Origin: CAYNRA01 sp046296415
GTDB taxonomy: Bacteria > Bacteroidota > Bacteroidia > Cytophagales > Spirosomataceae
DNA: 64,000 nucleotides
NCBI GenBank assembly: GCA_046296415.1
Contig: JBKBLN010000002.1
Coordinates: forward strand, 372,001 to 436,000
Direction of reading: 5' to 3'
Part shown: positions 7,844 through 16,920 of the stretch, piece after piece
Position numbering within the stretch: the first letter of the stretch is position 1
Layout of the letters: every line of letters starts with the position of its first letter
The notes under the pieces: model-generated
What the model was told of the DNA's origin: nothing
Database searches by the model: none
What the model saw: the letters and a program-made list of their open reading frames with translations, nothing else
Translations under genes and position numbers: made by a program

Positions 7844-10800
7844 ATGTTTACCCGATTTTTCCATCGCCCTGTGCTGGCGATCAGTATTTCGTTGGGAATT
7901 TTGTTTTTGGGTTGGTTGGCCATGTTCAATCGTCCTATTTCCCAATTCCCTGAAATTGCCCCACCGCGGGTGAATATCTTCATCGCCTACCCGGGTGCCA
8001 GTGCTCAGGTGTTAGTGCAATCCACGCTCATTCCCTTGGAACGGGCCATCAATGGGGTTCCAGGCATGCAGTACATCACCTCCGACGCCACCAGTGCGGG
8101 TGAGGCCACCCTGCAAGTAGTTTTTGAACCCGGAACCGACGTCAATGCGGCCGTTGTTCAGGTCAAAACCCGAGCCGATGCCATTTTAAATAACCTACCG
8201 CCTTTGGTGCAACGAGAGGGGTTGATTATCACCCCCATTCAGCCTTCCATGCTGATGTACATCAATTTGTTTAGCACCGACAAGCACGCCGACGAAAAGT
8301 TCCTGTACAATTTTGCCAGCGTGCATTTACTACCCGAACTTCAACGTATACGGGGGATGGGTAGAGCGCAAATCTTGGGGAGCCGGACCTTCGCGATGCG
8401 GATTTGGCTAAAACCGGACCGGATGCGCGCTTACCAAGTTTCGTCGGAAGATGTCTTGAAAGCCATGGAAGAACAGAGTCTGATTGGTCGCCCCGGGCGC
8501 CTCGGACAAGCTTCCGGAAAAACAGCCCAGTCCCTCGAGTTTACCCTCACCTATGCGGGACGTTTTCAAAAGCCAGAGCAATATGAAAATATCATTGTTC
8601 GGGCTACGTCGGAAGGAGAAATGATTCACCTCAAGGACATAGCCGAGGTGGAGTTGGGGAGTGAATTTTTCGATATTTACTCCAACAAGGACGGACAGCC
8701 TTCCGCATCGATTGTATTGAAGCAAAATTTTGGCTCCAATGCCCAAGAAGTCATTGCCCAAACCAAGCAAAAAATGGAGGAATTGAAACAAGATTTCCCT
8801 CCGGGCATGACCTACGAAGTAAGCTACGATGTCTCTCGTTTTGTGGATGCCTCGGTGGACCAGGTCATTCATACCCTCTTTGAAGCCTTTGTTTTGGTGG
8901 CTTTGGTCGTTTTCTTGTTTTTGGGCGATGCACGCTCTACCTTGATACCCACTTTGGCGGTGCCCGTTTCCTTGATCGGGGCGTTTATTGCCATGCAATA
9001 TTTTGGACTGACCATCAACCTGATCACGTTGTTTGCCTTGGTCTTGGCCATTGGAATTGTGGTCGATGATGCCATTGTGGTCGTGGAAGCTGTTCATGCG
9101 AAGATGGCCGAGGACCATTTGCCTCCATTTGAAGCAGTGAAGGCCGTTTTGGGTGAAATCAGTGGAGCCGTCCTAGCCATTACTGGAGTAATGACCGCCG
9201 TATTTGTGCCCTTGGCTTTTTTATCGGGTCCTGTGGGTATTTTTTACCGACAATTTGCCATCACCATGGCCTCAGCCATCATTTTGTCGGGATTGGTGGC
9301 CTTGACCCTGACGCCCGTCTTGAGTGCCATGTTACTGAAGCCCCACGTGCAAAAAAACAAGAAAAACCTATTAGATAAAGGGTTGGATCGGTTCAATGCG
9401 GGCTTCGATCGGCTCACCGTAGCGTACACACGTCTCTTGGCTTGGATCGTTCCCAAAAAATGGCTTACACTCGGGGCAGTGGCGGTATTTTCGGTGTTGA
9501 CCTATTTCCTCATGTCTTGGTTACCCGCTGGCTTCATTCCCAACGAGGACCAAGGACAATTCTATGCGGTCATTCAGACGCCACCCGGTAGCACCTTGGA
9601 AAGAACCCGGCAAGTAGCCGAGGAACTACAAAAGATTAGCAAGGAAATTCCGGAAATTCAGTCGGTTACTTCATTGGCCGGGTATGAAATCTTGACCGAA
9701 GGCCGCGGATCCAATGCCGGGACGTGTTTGATCAACCTAAAAGATTGGAGTGAACGACACCGAACTCGAGACGAGATTCGGGAGGAATTGGAGAAAAAGA
9801 CCGAGGAACTCGGAGCCATCATCGAATATTTCGAGCCACCCGCCGTCCCAGGGTATGGTTCATCGGATGGTTTTTCGCTTCGGCTCTTGGACAAAGCCGG
9901 TGAGACCGATTACCAAGCCTTCGACCAGTTGAACCAGATGTTCTTGGATTCGCTGAAAAATCGACCCGAACTTTCGGGGTTATTCACGTTTTATGCCGCC
10001 AATTACCCGCAATATGAACTTATTGTGGACAACGAAAAAGCGATGCAAAAAGGAGTTTCCATTGGCAAAGCCATCGAAAACCTGAATGTATTGATCGGTA
10101 GTACGTATGAACAAGGCTTTACGCGTTTCAATTCGTTTTTCAAGGTGTACACCCAAGCGGGGCCGGAATATCGCCGGATGCCGGAGGATGTACTACAACT
10201 CACCGTGAAGAATGAAGTGGGTGAGATGGTCCCGTATGCTGCGTTTATGACCATGAAAAAAACACAGGGTCCGAACGAAATCACCCGGTATAACCTATAT
10301 AATTCAGCTTCGATTCGGGGTATTCCGGCCAACGGGTATACCACGGGTGAGGCCATCCAGGCGATCCAACAAGTAGCCAAGCGTACCTTACCTCAAGGAT
10401 TTGACATTGCCTGGGAGGGACTTTCCTACGACGAAGCCCACCGAGGGAACGAAGCCTTGGCCGTTTTTGCGGTGGTGATTTTCTTCGTGTATTTGGTCTT
10501 GGCTTCGCAATATGAAAGCTTCATTCTACCGGCGGCGGTCTTCTTATCATTGCCTCCCGGAATTATGGGAGCCATGATCGGACTGCATTGGATGGGGCTG
10601 GCCAATGATGTCTACGCCCAAATCGGACTCATTATGCTGATCGGCTTATTGGGTAAAAATGCGGTATTGATCGTGGAATTTGCGGTGCAGAAAACCAAGG
10701 AGGGACTCCCCTTGGTCGATGCCGCCATTGAGGGAGCCAAAGTTCGATTTCGGCCGATCTTAATGACCTCCTTGGCCTTCATGGCCGGATTGGTGCCGTT

Positions 10801-11014
10801 GGTCCGGGCTCATGGAGCCGGGGCGATCGGAAACCACACCTTGGGCGCCTCTGCGCTCGGTGGGATGATCGCCGGGACGGTCCTTGGCGTATTTTTGATC
10901 CCTGGCTTATACGTCATTTTTGGCCGGTGGGTGACGCTGGTGAAAGAAGAAGATCACCAACCGTTAACCGAGGAAATTGGCATTTTATCCCACCCTAATC
11001 CCACAGCATCATGA
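7844..11014 (+). CDS. RND efflux transporter permease (AcrB/MexB, HAE1 type)
   Basis: A 1056-residue proton-driven RND pump, normal length for the hydrophobe/amphiphile (HAE1) family that exports drugs, dyes and detergents. The proton-relay residues are present: the Asp pair at 408-409 in GIVVDDAIVVVEA and Lys938 in IGLLGKNAVLIVEFA, with ILMTSLAFMAGLVPL downstream. The duplicated architecture of 12 membrane helices and two large periplasmic loops is intact. The N-terminus (MFTRFFHRPVLAISISLGILFLG) is typical. Heavy-metal (CzcA) pumps lack this signature arrangement, so metal export is less likely. Its stop overlaps the start of the outer-membrane factor gene. Confidence 0.96.
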   Translation: MFTRFFHRPVLAISISLGILFLGWLAMFNRPISQFPEIAPPRVNIFIAYPGASAQVLVQSTLIPLERAINGVPGMQYITSDATSAGEATLQVVFEPGTDVNAAVVQVKTRADAILNNLPPLVQREGLIITPIQPSMLMYINLFSTDKHADEKFLYNFASVHLLPELQRIRGMGRAQILGSRTFAMRIWLKPDRMRAYQVSSEDVLKAMEEQSLIGRPGRLGQASGKTAQSLEFTLTYAGRFQKPEQYENIIVRATSEGEMIHLKDIAEVELGSEFFDIYSNKDGQPSASIVLKQNFGSNAQEVIAQTKQKMEELKQDFPPGMTYEVSYDVSRFVDASVDQVIHTLFEAFVLVALVVFLFLGDARSTLIPTLAVPVSLIGAFIAMQYFGLTINLITLFALVLAIGIVVDDAIVVVEAVHAKMAEDHLPPFEAVKAVLGEISGAVLAITGVMTAVFVPLAFLSGPVGIFYRQFAITMASAIILSGLVALTLTPVLSAMLLKPHVQKNKKNLLDKGLDRFNAGFDRLTVAYTRLLAWIVPKKWLTLGAVAVFSVLTYFLMSWLPAGFIPNEDQGQFYAVIQTPPGSTLERTRQVAEELQKISKEIPEIQSVTSLAGYEILTEGRGSNAGTCLINLKDWSERHRTRDEIREELEKKTEELGAIIEYFEPPAVPGYGSSDGFSLRLLDKAGETDYQAFDQLNQMFLDSLKNRPELSGLFTFYAANYPQYELIVDNEKAMQKGVSIGKAIENLNVLIGSTYEQGFTRFNSFFKVYTQAGPEYRRMPEDVLQLTVKNEVGEMVPYAAFMTMKKTQGPNEITRYNLYNSASIRGIPANGYTTGEAIQAIQQVAKRTLPQGFDIAWEGLSYDEAHRGNEALAVFAVVIFFVYLVLASQYESFILPAAVFLSLPPGIMGAMIGLHWMGLANDVYAQIGLIMLIGLLGKNAVLIVEFAVQKTKEGLPLVDAAIEGAKVRFRPILMTSLAFMAGLVPLVRAHGAGAIGNHTLGASALGGMIAGTVLGVFLIPGLYVIFGRWVTLVKEEDHQPLTEEIGILSHPNPTAS

Positions 11015-12423
11015 ACACACAAAAATTAATCGTAGGGTGTCTGCTGGTGGTAGGCATTAGCACTGCATGCCATATACCACCTCGGGAGGAGGTCAAGTCG
11101 GCCCTTCTGCCGGCTCCAACCCTCCCTAAAGCAGATAGCTTAGGTGTAAAGCAAGTCGCCTTGGACTGGATTCATTTCTTTCCCGATAGCCTCTTGCAAA
11201 CGTACATCCAACAGGCGATTCAAGAAAATCGGGAGTTAAAAATCACCAAAGAGGAAGTGGCTGCTCGGTATGCTGAAATTGAAGGAAAACGGGGCGAATA
11301 CCTTCCGCAGGTGAGTCCGGTGGTGGGCATGGGAGTTGACAAGTCCTCGCATTTTTCCCGAATGGGCGCTTTGGAAGAGGGAGTCGAGATGCCGGGAGCC
11401 CGGGTTTTCCCAAAACCATTGCCCGATTTTGCAGGCGGACTTCAGGCTACTTGGGAAGTGGATATTTGGAAACGGCTTCGAAATGCACGCCAGGCAGCCA
11501 TTTTCCGCTTTCAAGCCAGCCAAGAAGGACAGCAGTGGCAAACCACACAAGTAGTGGCGGAGGTGGCCTCGTTGTATTACGAAATCCAAACGTTGGATCG
11601 ATTGGTTGCCTTGATTCAGCAAAGCGTCCAGATACAAGATCGCGTCATTGAATTGGTGCACAAACAAAAAGAAAATGCGCGGGCGAATCAGCTGGCTGTG
11701 AGCCGGTTGGAGGCGCAGCGATGGCATACCCAAAACCTCCGATATACGTTTGAGCGAGAACGGGTGGGATTAGCCAATCAATTGAGGATGTTGATGGGCC
11801 AGTGGGCTGGGCCGATAGTCACGAGTCCGATGGATCCGAACGGACTGACCCTCCCCTCCTATCCGGTCGATCAGTGGGTCCGGCTCCGTCCGGATTGCCG
11901 CCAAGCCGAACAAGAGGTTCAGGCCGCGCGCATGGATGTCGAGGTGGTTCGAGCTCAATTTTTACCCTCGCTTACCTTGCGCTCGGGTGTCGGGCTACAA
12001 GCCTTCCGACCCGACTTTTTGGTCCGTCCGGAAGCACTGGCTTTGTCATTATTGGGTGACATGGCCGCCCCGTGGATCAACCGAAAAGCGTTGATGGCCC
12101 AGTATCAAACCGCTCAGGCGAACCAGCGAAAAGCGATTTGGGCCTATGACCAAACTTTGTTGAAAGCTCACCAAGAAATAACGACCCACTGGCTGAGCTG
12201 GAAACTATTGGAAAAAAACAAAGAGGCCAAATCCAATGAAGTTCGCTTACTCGAGCAGGCCAACGGAGCTGCTTGGCAATTATACCAAAATGCCCGAGCC
12301 GATTATTCGGAGGTGCTTTTAACTCAACGTGAAACCTTAGAAGCACAGCGAGAACTGGTAGAAATTGAATGGAAACAATGGCAAACCCGCATCCAGTTGT
12401 ATCGAAGTTTGGGTGGTGGTTAA
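11011..12423 (+). CDS. RND efflux outer-membrane channel (OprM/NodT family lipoprotein)
   Basis: A 470-residue TolC-like outer-membrane factor. The N-terminus is a lipoprotein signal with lipobox ISTAC at about residues 16-20, followed by two OEP domains made of long helices (for example the QASQEGQQWQTTQVVAEVAS and NARADYSEVLLTQRETLEAQ regions), as in NodT/OprM proteins. It is the third component of the tripartite pump; its ATG overlaps the pump stop by four bases. A strong stem-loop terminator follows 17 bases after the stop. Confidence 0.94.
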   Translation: MNTQKLIVGCLLVVGISTACHIPPREEVKSALLPAPTLPKADSLGVKQVALDWIHFFPDSLLQTYIQQAIQENRELKITKEEVAARYAEIEGKRGEYLPQVSPVVGMGVDKSSHFSRMGALEEGVEMPGARVFPKPLPDFAGGLQATWEVDIWKRLRNARQAAIFRFQASQEGQQWQTTQVVAEVASLYYEIQTLDRLVALIQQSVQIQDRVIELVHKQKENARANQLAVSRLEAQRWHTQNLRYTFERERVGLANQLRMLMGQWAGPIVTSPMDPNGLTLPSYPVDQWVRLRPDCRQAEQEVQAARMDVEVVRAQFLPSLTLRSGVGLQAFRPDFLVRPEALALSLLGDMAAPWINRKALMAQYQTAQANQRKAIWAYDQTLLKAHQEITTHWLSWKLLEKNKEAKSNEVRLLEQANGAAWQLYQNARADYSEVLLTQRETLEAQRELVEIEWKQWQTRIQLYRSLGGG

Positions 12424-12439
12424 ACAATAGAATCGAACA

Positions 12440-12475
12440 AAAAGGGGAATTTGGTGTACGAATTCCCCTTTTTCA
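12440..12475 (+). terminator. Rho-independent terminator of the RND operon
   Basis: AAAAGGGGAATT (12440-12451) pairs perfectly with AATTCCCCTTTT (12461-12472) across a 9-base loop, and the 3' arm ends in a T-run. It lies directly after the outer-membrane channel gene. Confidence 0.85.
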
Positions 12476-12496
12476 AGTAAAAACAAATTCAAATCA

Positions 12497-12527
12497 TTTC
12501 GCTTTATAATTTTTTTACATTAATTTG
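12497..12527 (+). promoter_or_regulatory. Candidate Bacteroidota promoter of the sensor kinase gene
   Basis: TTTC (12497-12500) and TAATTTG (12521-12527) are 20 bases apart, close to the TTTG-N19-21-TAnnTTTG form. The start codon is 31 bases further on. It sits just after the RND terminator, so the kinase gene is a new transcription unit. Confidence 0.5.
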
Positions 12528-12558
12528 GCTAATTCAATCAGGTACAATCTACCCTTGT

Positions 12559-14439
12559 ATGGTAAAATTCGGAATCACGGTATTTCTTTTTACTCTGCTG
12601 ATCCCTCAATGGGGGTGGTCAAATGAGCGGAAAGAGCTGTTTGATACCTATTTCGAAAAGGCAGCTAAGCTTCGATACAATCAACCTGACTCGGCGCTAT
12701 TCTATTCAAAACAAGCACTTCAACTTGCCCAAAAAGATAAAAACCGCGAATGGGAAGGCATGGCCTACAATCAGCTGGGCGGTATTCAGTACATTAAAGG
12801 GAGCTACAACGAATCCTTGGCCTATTACTCCAAAGCCTATCAGTTTTTCTTGACAACTGAAAATACGCTGGAGCAGTCGAAAGCCATGAATGGCCTCGGA
12901 CTCATTCATCTGGCCCAACATGAGTATGCCAAGGCCGCAGCCAAGTTTGAAACCTGTTTAAAACAGGCCTTGAAGGGAAATCACCTCTCCATGATATTGC
13001 GGGGCTACCTCAACTTGGGGATAGCGCAGTCGGAATTGTTTTTGTACCAAGATGCCAAAAGGAATCTTCAAAAAACCGCGGAACTCAGCATCGCCCAACA
13101 AGATACCACGCACTTTGCCATGTCTTACAATCGGTTGGGGAAGGTCTATTTTGACACCAAACAATTGGACTCGGCCGCCTATTTTTATGCACAAGTCGAG
13201 AAATTGGGTGATCGCCTCAATCAGTGGGAAAAAACGTTTTTGTATGCCGGCAAAGCCGAACTTGCTTTGTTCCAAAAGAAATACGCGGAGGCCATTCAGC
13301 ATGGCTTGGTAAGTTATGCCGTTGCCAAGGAAATGAATGCGTTTTGGGATATGCAGCGGGCCAGCCGAATTTTGAGTGATGCCTATGAAAGCCAAGGAAA
13401 CCTCCGCAAAGCCTTGGATTTTTGCCATTTGAACAAAATCCACACCGACAGCCTGTACAACAAACAAAAGACCACCGAGATCAACTTTCTACGCCTTCAA
13501 CTGGCAGAGGCCGACAAAATTCAGTGGGTACAAGATAAACAACTGCTGATCCAGACCAACCGAATGCAATGGATTTTGGCTTTGGGTTTAGGCATTCTGA
13601 CCATCCTATTGGGGATTTTGGCCTTTGCTTACCGGAAAAATCTGCACTTGCGCGAGCGATTCAACATCCGCCTCCGCAGCGCCAATGTAGAGCTATCGGA
13701 ACAAAAAGAGCAGATCGAGCGGCAGAATAAGGACCTCAACGAAGTCAATCAAGCCAAAAACAAGTTATTTTCCATCCTTTCCCATGATTTGCGAGGACCG
13801 ATTGGCAATCTCCGCCAATTTTTAGAAATGGAAAAAGAAGGGTATTTGGACGAAGAGGAGTCCAAGCAAATCAAAAAGCTGTTTAGTGAGCAACTCGACA
13901 AAACAGAACGGCTATTGACCAACCTTTTGGAATGGTCCAAAACCCAGCTGGAAGGCATGAAGCCGTTCATCGAGCCACTTCCTGTCGAGACCTACGTGGG
14001 CGAGGTGATGGGCGTCTTGTCCTATCAGGCCCAACTGAAACAATTGGAGGTGCAAACTACCCCCTGTGACCACGTGGTGATGGCCGACAAGGGGCATCTC
14101 CGGATCATCCTTCAGAATATCCTCAATAATGCCATCAAATTTACCCCGGAAAAAGGGAAGATTGAAATCTTCTGTACGCACTCGGAGGAGTTTGTCAACA
14201 TCCACGTCAAAGACTCCGGGGCAGGATTCGAGGAATCGCGCCGCCGGGAATTGGAGCAAAAACCGGGGTTGGTGGAGTCCGGACTTGGGACTGCCAGCGA
14301 GACCGGCACAGGCCTAGGGTTGATGTTGGTGAAGCAGCTGCTATCGTTGAATCACGGAAAATTGGAGATTCAGAGTCAACCCGGAGAAGGCACCGAGGTC
14401 ATTCTTTGTTTTGTTTCACCTACTCAACTTCTACCATAG
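12559..14439 (+). CDS. TPR-containing sensor histidine kinase
   Basis: A 626-residue membrane kinase. A signal peptide and a series of tetratricopeptide repeats fill roughly residues 25-310, exposed to the periplasm. A single membrane helix (about 337-357, ILALGLGILTILLGILAF) and a coiled-coil stalk follow. The HisKA domain carries the phospho-acceptor His409 in FSILSHDLRGPIGN. The HATPase domain shows the N box ILNNAIKFTPEKG, the G1 box DSGAGF and the G2 box TGTGLGLMLVKQL. No response-regulator gene lies next to it and there is no fused receiver, so its partner must be elsewhere. It is followed after three bases by the VIT1-type transporter gene, probably in one transcript. Confidence 0.93.
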   Translation: MVKFGITVFLFTLLIPQWGWSNERKELFDTYFEKAAKLRYNQPDSALFYSKQALQLAQKDKNREWEGMAYNQLGGIQYIKGSYNESLAYYSKAYQFFLTTENTLEQSKAMNGLGLIHLAQHEYAKAAAKFETCLKQALKGNHLSMILRGYLNLGIAQSELFLYQDAKRNLQKTAELSIAQQDTTHFAMSYNRLGKVYFDTKQLDSAAYFYAQVEKLGDRLNQWEKTFLYAGKAELALFQKKYAEAIQHGLVSYAVAKEMNAFWDMQRASRILSDAYESQGNLRKALDFCHLNKIHTDSLYNKQKTTEINFLRLQLAEADKIQWVQDKQLLIQTNRMQWILALGLGILTILLGILAFAYRKNLHLRERFNIRLRSANVELSEQKEQIERQNKDLNEVNQAKNKLFSILSHDLRGPIGNLRQFLEMEKEGYLDEEESKQIKKLFSEQLDKTERLLTNLLEWSKTQLEGMKPFIEPLPVETYVGEVMGVLSYQAQLKQLEVQTTPCDHVVMADKGHLRIILQNILNNAIKFTPEKGKIEIFCTHSEEFVNIHVKDSGAGFEESRRRELEQKPGLVESGLGTASETGTGLGLMLVKQLLSLNHGKLEIQSQPGEGTEVILCFVSPTQLLP

Positions 14440-14442
14440 CCC

Positions 14443-15168
14443 ATGGCCTCAACATCTCAGGAAAAACGGACCTTAGAAAATTATTTGGATGCTCACTACA
14501 TCCACCGCAGCAATTGGTTGCGGGCGGCCGTATTGGGTGCCAACGACGGCATCATCTCGATTTCTAGCTTGGCGATCGGTGTGGCATCCGCCAGCGATGC
14601 TCGTGAGCCCATTGTATTGGCCACAGTGGCCGGGTTGGTGGCAGGTGCCATGTCGATGGCCGCCGGAGAATATGTGTCGGTCAGCTCTCAAACCGACACC
14701 GAGCAAGCCGACATTGCCCGAGAAAAGCAGGAATTGGCAGCCGAGCCTGAGGAAGAACAGGCTATTCTGGCTCAAATCTACGAGCGACGAGGACTATCCC
14801 CGGCAACTGCCCGGCAAGTAGCCCAGGAATTGACCCAGCACGACGCCTTGGGGGCACACATTCGGGACGAGTTGGGATTGAACGAAATCAGTCAGGCCCA
14901 GCCAATTCAAGCCGCCATGGCTTCTGGAGCGGCCTTTACATTGGGTGGCATTTTGCCCTTGGCCGTGATCCTATTGGCTCCGATACTGGGCATGGCGTAT
15001 TATTTGTATGGATTTACCCTCCTATTTTTGATCGTTCTTGGCGCCATGGCGGCCAAGACGGGTGGATCTAGCTACATGAAAGCGATCGTCCGAATTACCT
15101 TGTGGGGTACCTTGGCCATGGGACTGTCGGCATGGGTAGGCTCCTTGTTTGGGGTGAATGTCGCCTAA
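14443..15168 (+). CDS. VIT1/CCC1-family transition-metal transporter
   Basis: A 241-residue membrane protein of the VIT family, which moves Fe2+ or Mn2+ out of the cytoplasm. The N-terminal signature RSNWLRAAVLGANDGIISISSLAIG and VAGAMSMAAGEYVSVSSQTDTE is characteristic. A long, acidic cytoplasmic segment (about residues 85-150, EKQELAAEPEEEQAIL) corresponds to the metal-binding helical region between membrane helices 2 and 3. Three further membrane helices follow. It starts three bases after the sensor kinase stop, so co-expression with the kinase is likely; whether the kinase senses metal is open. Confidence 0.93.
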   Translation: MASTSQEKRTLENYLDAHYIHRSNWLRAAVLGANDGIISISSLAIGVASASDAREPIVLATVAGLVAGAMSMAAGEYVSVSSQTDTEQADIAREKQELAAEPEEEQAILAQIYERRGLSPATARQVAQELTQHDALGAHIRDELGLNEISQAQPIQAAMASGAAFTLGGILPLAVILLAPILGMAYYLYGFTLLFLIVLGAMAAKTGGSSYMKAIVRITLWGTLAMGLSAWVGSLFGVNVA

Positions 15169-15224
15169 ATGCAACGAGCGGGATTCCTTTTACGTATAGG
15201 GAGAAAATAAACTACTCTACTCCC

Positions 15225-15950
15225 ATGCAGCGCAAAGAATTTCTAACCAAGACCTTGGGCCTAGTGGCCACACTTCCTTTTATATCCTCGTGCGACACCC
15301 CGGAACCCACCGACGAAATCGAGGTGGTGACCTCCACGGGCACTACGAACGGCTCCTCGGCCCAGAATTGCGTCACGACCCCGACCGAGACCGTGGGACC
15401 GTTTCCCAATCAGCAACCCAATTCGTTGGTCCGGACCTTGATTCAGGGCGACCGCGTGGGCATACCGTTGACGATCCAGCTATCGATCAAGAATTTGACG
15501 ACGGGCTGCCAGCCGTTGGCCAATGTATTGGTGGACATTTGGCATTGCGATGCCGAGGGCGAATACTCGCAGTACGGGGGTACGGGGATGCAAGCGGCCA
15601 ATTGGCAAAATGCGAACTGGTTGCGGGGCCGGCAGACGACGGATGCGGCAGGGAATGTGGAGTACAAAAGCATTTTTCCGGGGTGGTATCCGGGCCGGGC
15701 ACCGCATATCCATGTGCAGATTTACAATGCGGCGGGGGCGACGTTGTTGGTGACCCAGATTGCGTTTCCGCAAAGCGTCTGCGACTTGGTGTACACCACC
15801 GCCAAAGACTATGTAGCCAATGGCAAGCAAGACACCACCAATGCCCGGGACAACGTCTTCAGCGACGGCCACGACCTCGAATTGGCCACCATCACCGGCA
15901 GCCTCACGGAAGGCTTCATCCTCCAGCATACGATTGTGGCGCGAGGGTGA
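15225..15950 (+). CDS. Intradiol ring-cleavage dioxygenase family lipoprotein
   Basis: A 241-residue protein of the catechol 1,2-dioxygenase/protocatechuate 3,4-dioxygenase superfamily, non-haem Fe(III) enzymes that cleave aromatic diols. The four iron ligands are visible: Tyr114 (EGEYSQY), Tyr155 (FPGWYPGRAPHIH), His161 and His163. The N-terminus MQRKEFLTKTLGLVATLPFISSC is a lipoprotein signal, so the enzyme is periplasmic or surface-anchored, as in many Bacteroidota. The natural substrate is unknown; no aromatic-degradation genes flank it. I used the ATG at 15225 because it begins the signal peptide; a longer frame overlaps the VIT gene. Its GC content is clearly higher than that of the island that follows. 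Confidence 0.9.
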   Translation: MQRKEFLTKTLGLVATLPFISSCDTPEPTDEIEVVTSTGTTNGSSAQNCVTTPTETVGPFPNQQPNSLVRTLIQGDRVGIPLTIQLSIKNLTTGCQPLANVLVDIWHCDAEGEYSQYGGTGMQAANWQNANWLRGRQTTDAAGNVEYKSIFPGWYPGRAPHIHVQIYNAAGATLLVTQIAFPQSVCDLVYTTAKDYVANGKQDTTNARDNVFSDGHDLELATITGSLTEGFILQHTIVARG

Positions 15951-16355
15951 GTGGGGAAAACGACCCATGGAATTTTAGGGAATAACCTCAATCCTCATTT
16001 CTACCCCCTCGGACCATCCAGTCCTTTAGCTCGACGTCTTATTTTTCTTGTATATTTAGGAATTGGATTCCTAAATATACAAGTTTTTTGTGTTTTCCTC
16101 CCCTCAGTGGCCTGTGATGGAAAGGTTGGATCGTCACCTTGGCCAGACCTAACCAGACTAGACTTAGGAAGATACCGCCTCCCCGACCCCCTCTCCTGAC
16201 ACTTCTCTTCCCACGACCCTACTTTGTACCGCTTAATAAATCCGCCCGGCGTCTTCATTGGTTTTTCAGGATCTAGGCGGTATATTGGGGTTTTTGAAAG
16301 CCCCCGTTGGAATGAGGAAAGGAATTGGGGGGAACCTAATCAATTTAAAAACTTT
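15951..16355. other. Non-coding boundary between GC-rich core and AT-rich island
   Basis: I see no gene here. It holds a strong stem-loop terminator (16047-16083), and base composition drops from about 55% GC to about 30% GC near 16330. A weak -7-like TACTTTG at 16220-16226 has no convincing -33 partner. Confidence 0.7.
16047..16090 (+). terminator. 17-bp stem-loop terminator at island edge
   Basis: CTTGTATATTTAGGAAT (16047-16063) pairs perfectly with ATTCCTAAATATACAAG (16067-16083) around TGG, followed by a T-run. It could end the dioxygenase transcript. The stem is AT-rich, unlike the gene before it, so it may have come with the island. Confidence 0.65.
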
Positions 16356-16892
16356 ATGGCAAGAACAAATAAAGAGAGTCATTGGATACCTTTAGCCGAT
16401 CTCATGACCGTTTTAATGGTTATTTTTCTATTTATGTCCATATCCTACATGGCGCTTGTAGAGAAAAAGCAAAAACAACAAAATCAGTTGTTTAAAGACT
16501 ACGAGGAATCGAAAGTTGCACTCTACAATGAACTCAAGGAAGCATTTAAAGATGATTTTAAAAGATGGAATTTAAAATTGGATAATGACCTATCCATAAA
16601 ATTTACCAACCCACAGGTATTGTTTCCTGCCGGGAAGTCAGAAATTACGCCTTATTTTCAATCTATTTTAACTGATTTTTTACCAAAATACTTATCTGTA
16701 GTTATGCAGAAAAAGTATAAAAACAAAATTGCAGAGATTCGAATTGAAGGTCACACAGATACCAATCCCATAGGACTCACCAGCGATCCTAATATCGACA
16801 ACATGAAGCTTTCACAGGATCGTGCTCGGAATGTATTGGCCTATTTAAGAACACAAAAATATTTTATCAATAAAAAAAAGATTATTAATTAA
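16356..16892 (+). CDS. MotB/OmpA-like membrane protein, C-terminally short
   Basis: A 178-residue protein with a MotB-like N-terminus: ESHWIPLADLMTVLMVIFLFMSIS, where Asp15 sits at the membrane entry as in stator B subunits. A coiled-coil linker and an OmpA-like peptidoglycan-binding segment (IRIEGHTDTNPIG, then MKLSQDRARNVLAYLR) follow. In family members I know, the OmpA fold continues about 40-60 residues past this point to a terminal strand; here it ends in a Lys/Asn-rich tail (YFINKKKIIN), so the gene is probably truncated or frameshifted at the A-run near 16872. No MotA/ZorA-like partner is adjacent. ATG 16356 gives the natural start; an upstream in-frame extension has GC-rich, unrelated sequence. 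Confidence 0.7.
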   Translation: MARTNKESHWIPLADLMTVLMVIFLFMSISYMALVEKKQKQQNQLFKDYEESKVALYNELKEAFKDDFKRWNLKLDNDLSIKFTNPQVLFPAGKSEITPYFQSILTDFLPKYLSVVMQKKYKNKIAEIRIEGHTDTNPIGLTSDPNIDNMKLSQDRARNVLAYLRTQKYFINKKKIIN

Positions 16893-16920
16893 CTTGAGTA
16901 AAAAATAAACTTAATGAGTA

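Noticed and set aside
7844..11014. Heavy-metal (CzcA-type) efflux pump
   Set aside because: Proton-relay Asp pair context and overall sequence match the HAE1 drug/solvent pumps; the adaptor and channel are also of that type.
13749..13970. Antisense open frames within the kinase and many other genes
   Set aside because: They are shadow frames of well-supported genes with recognised domains and have no independent support.
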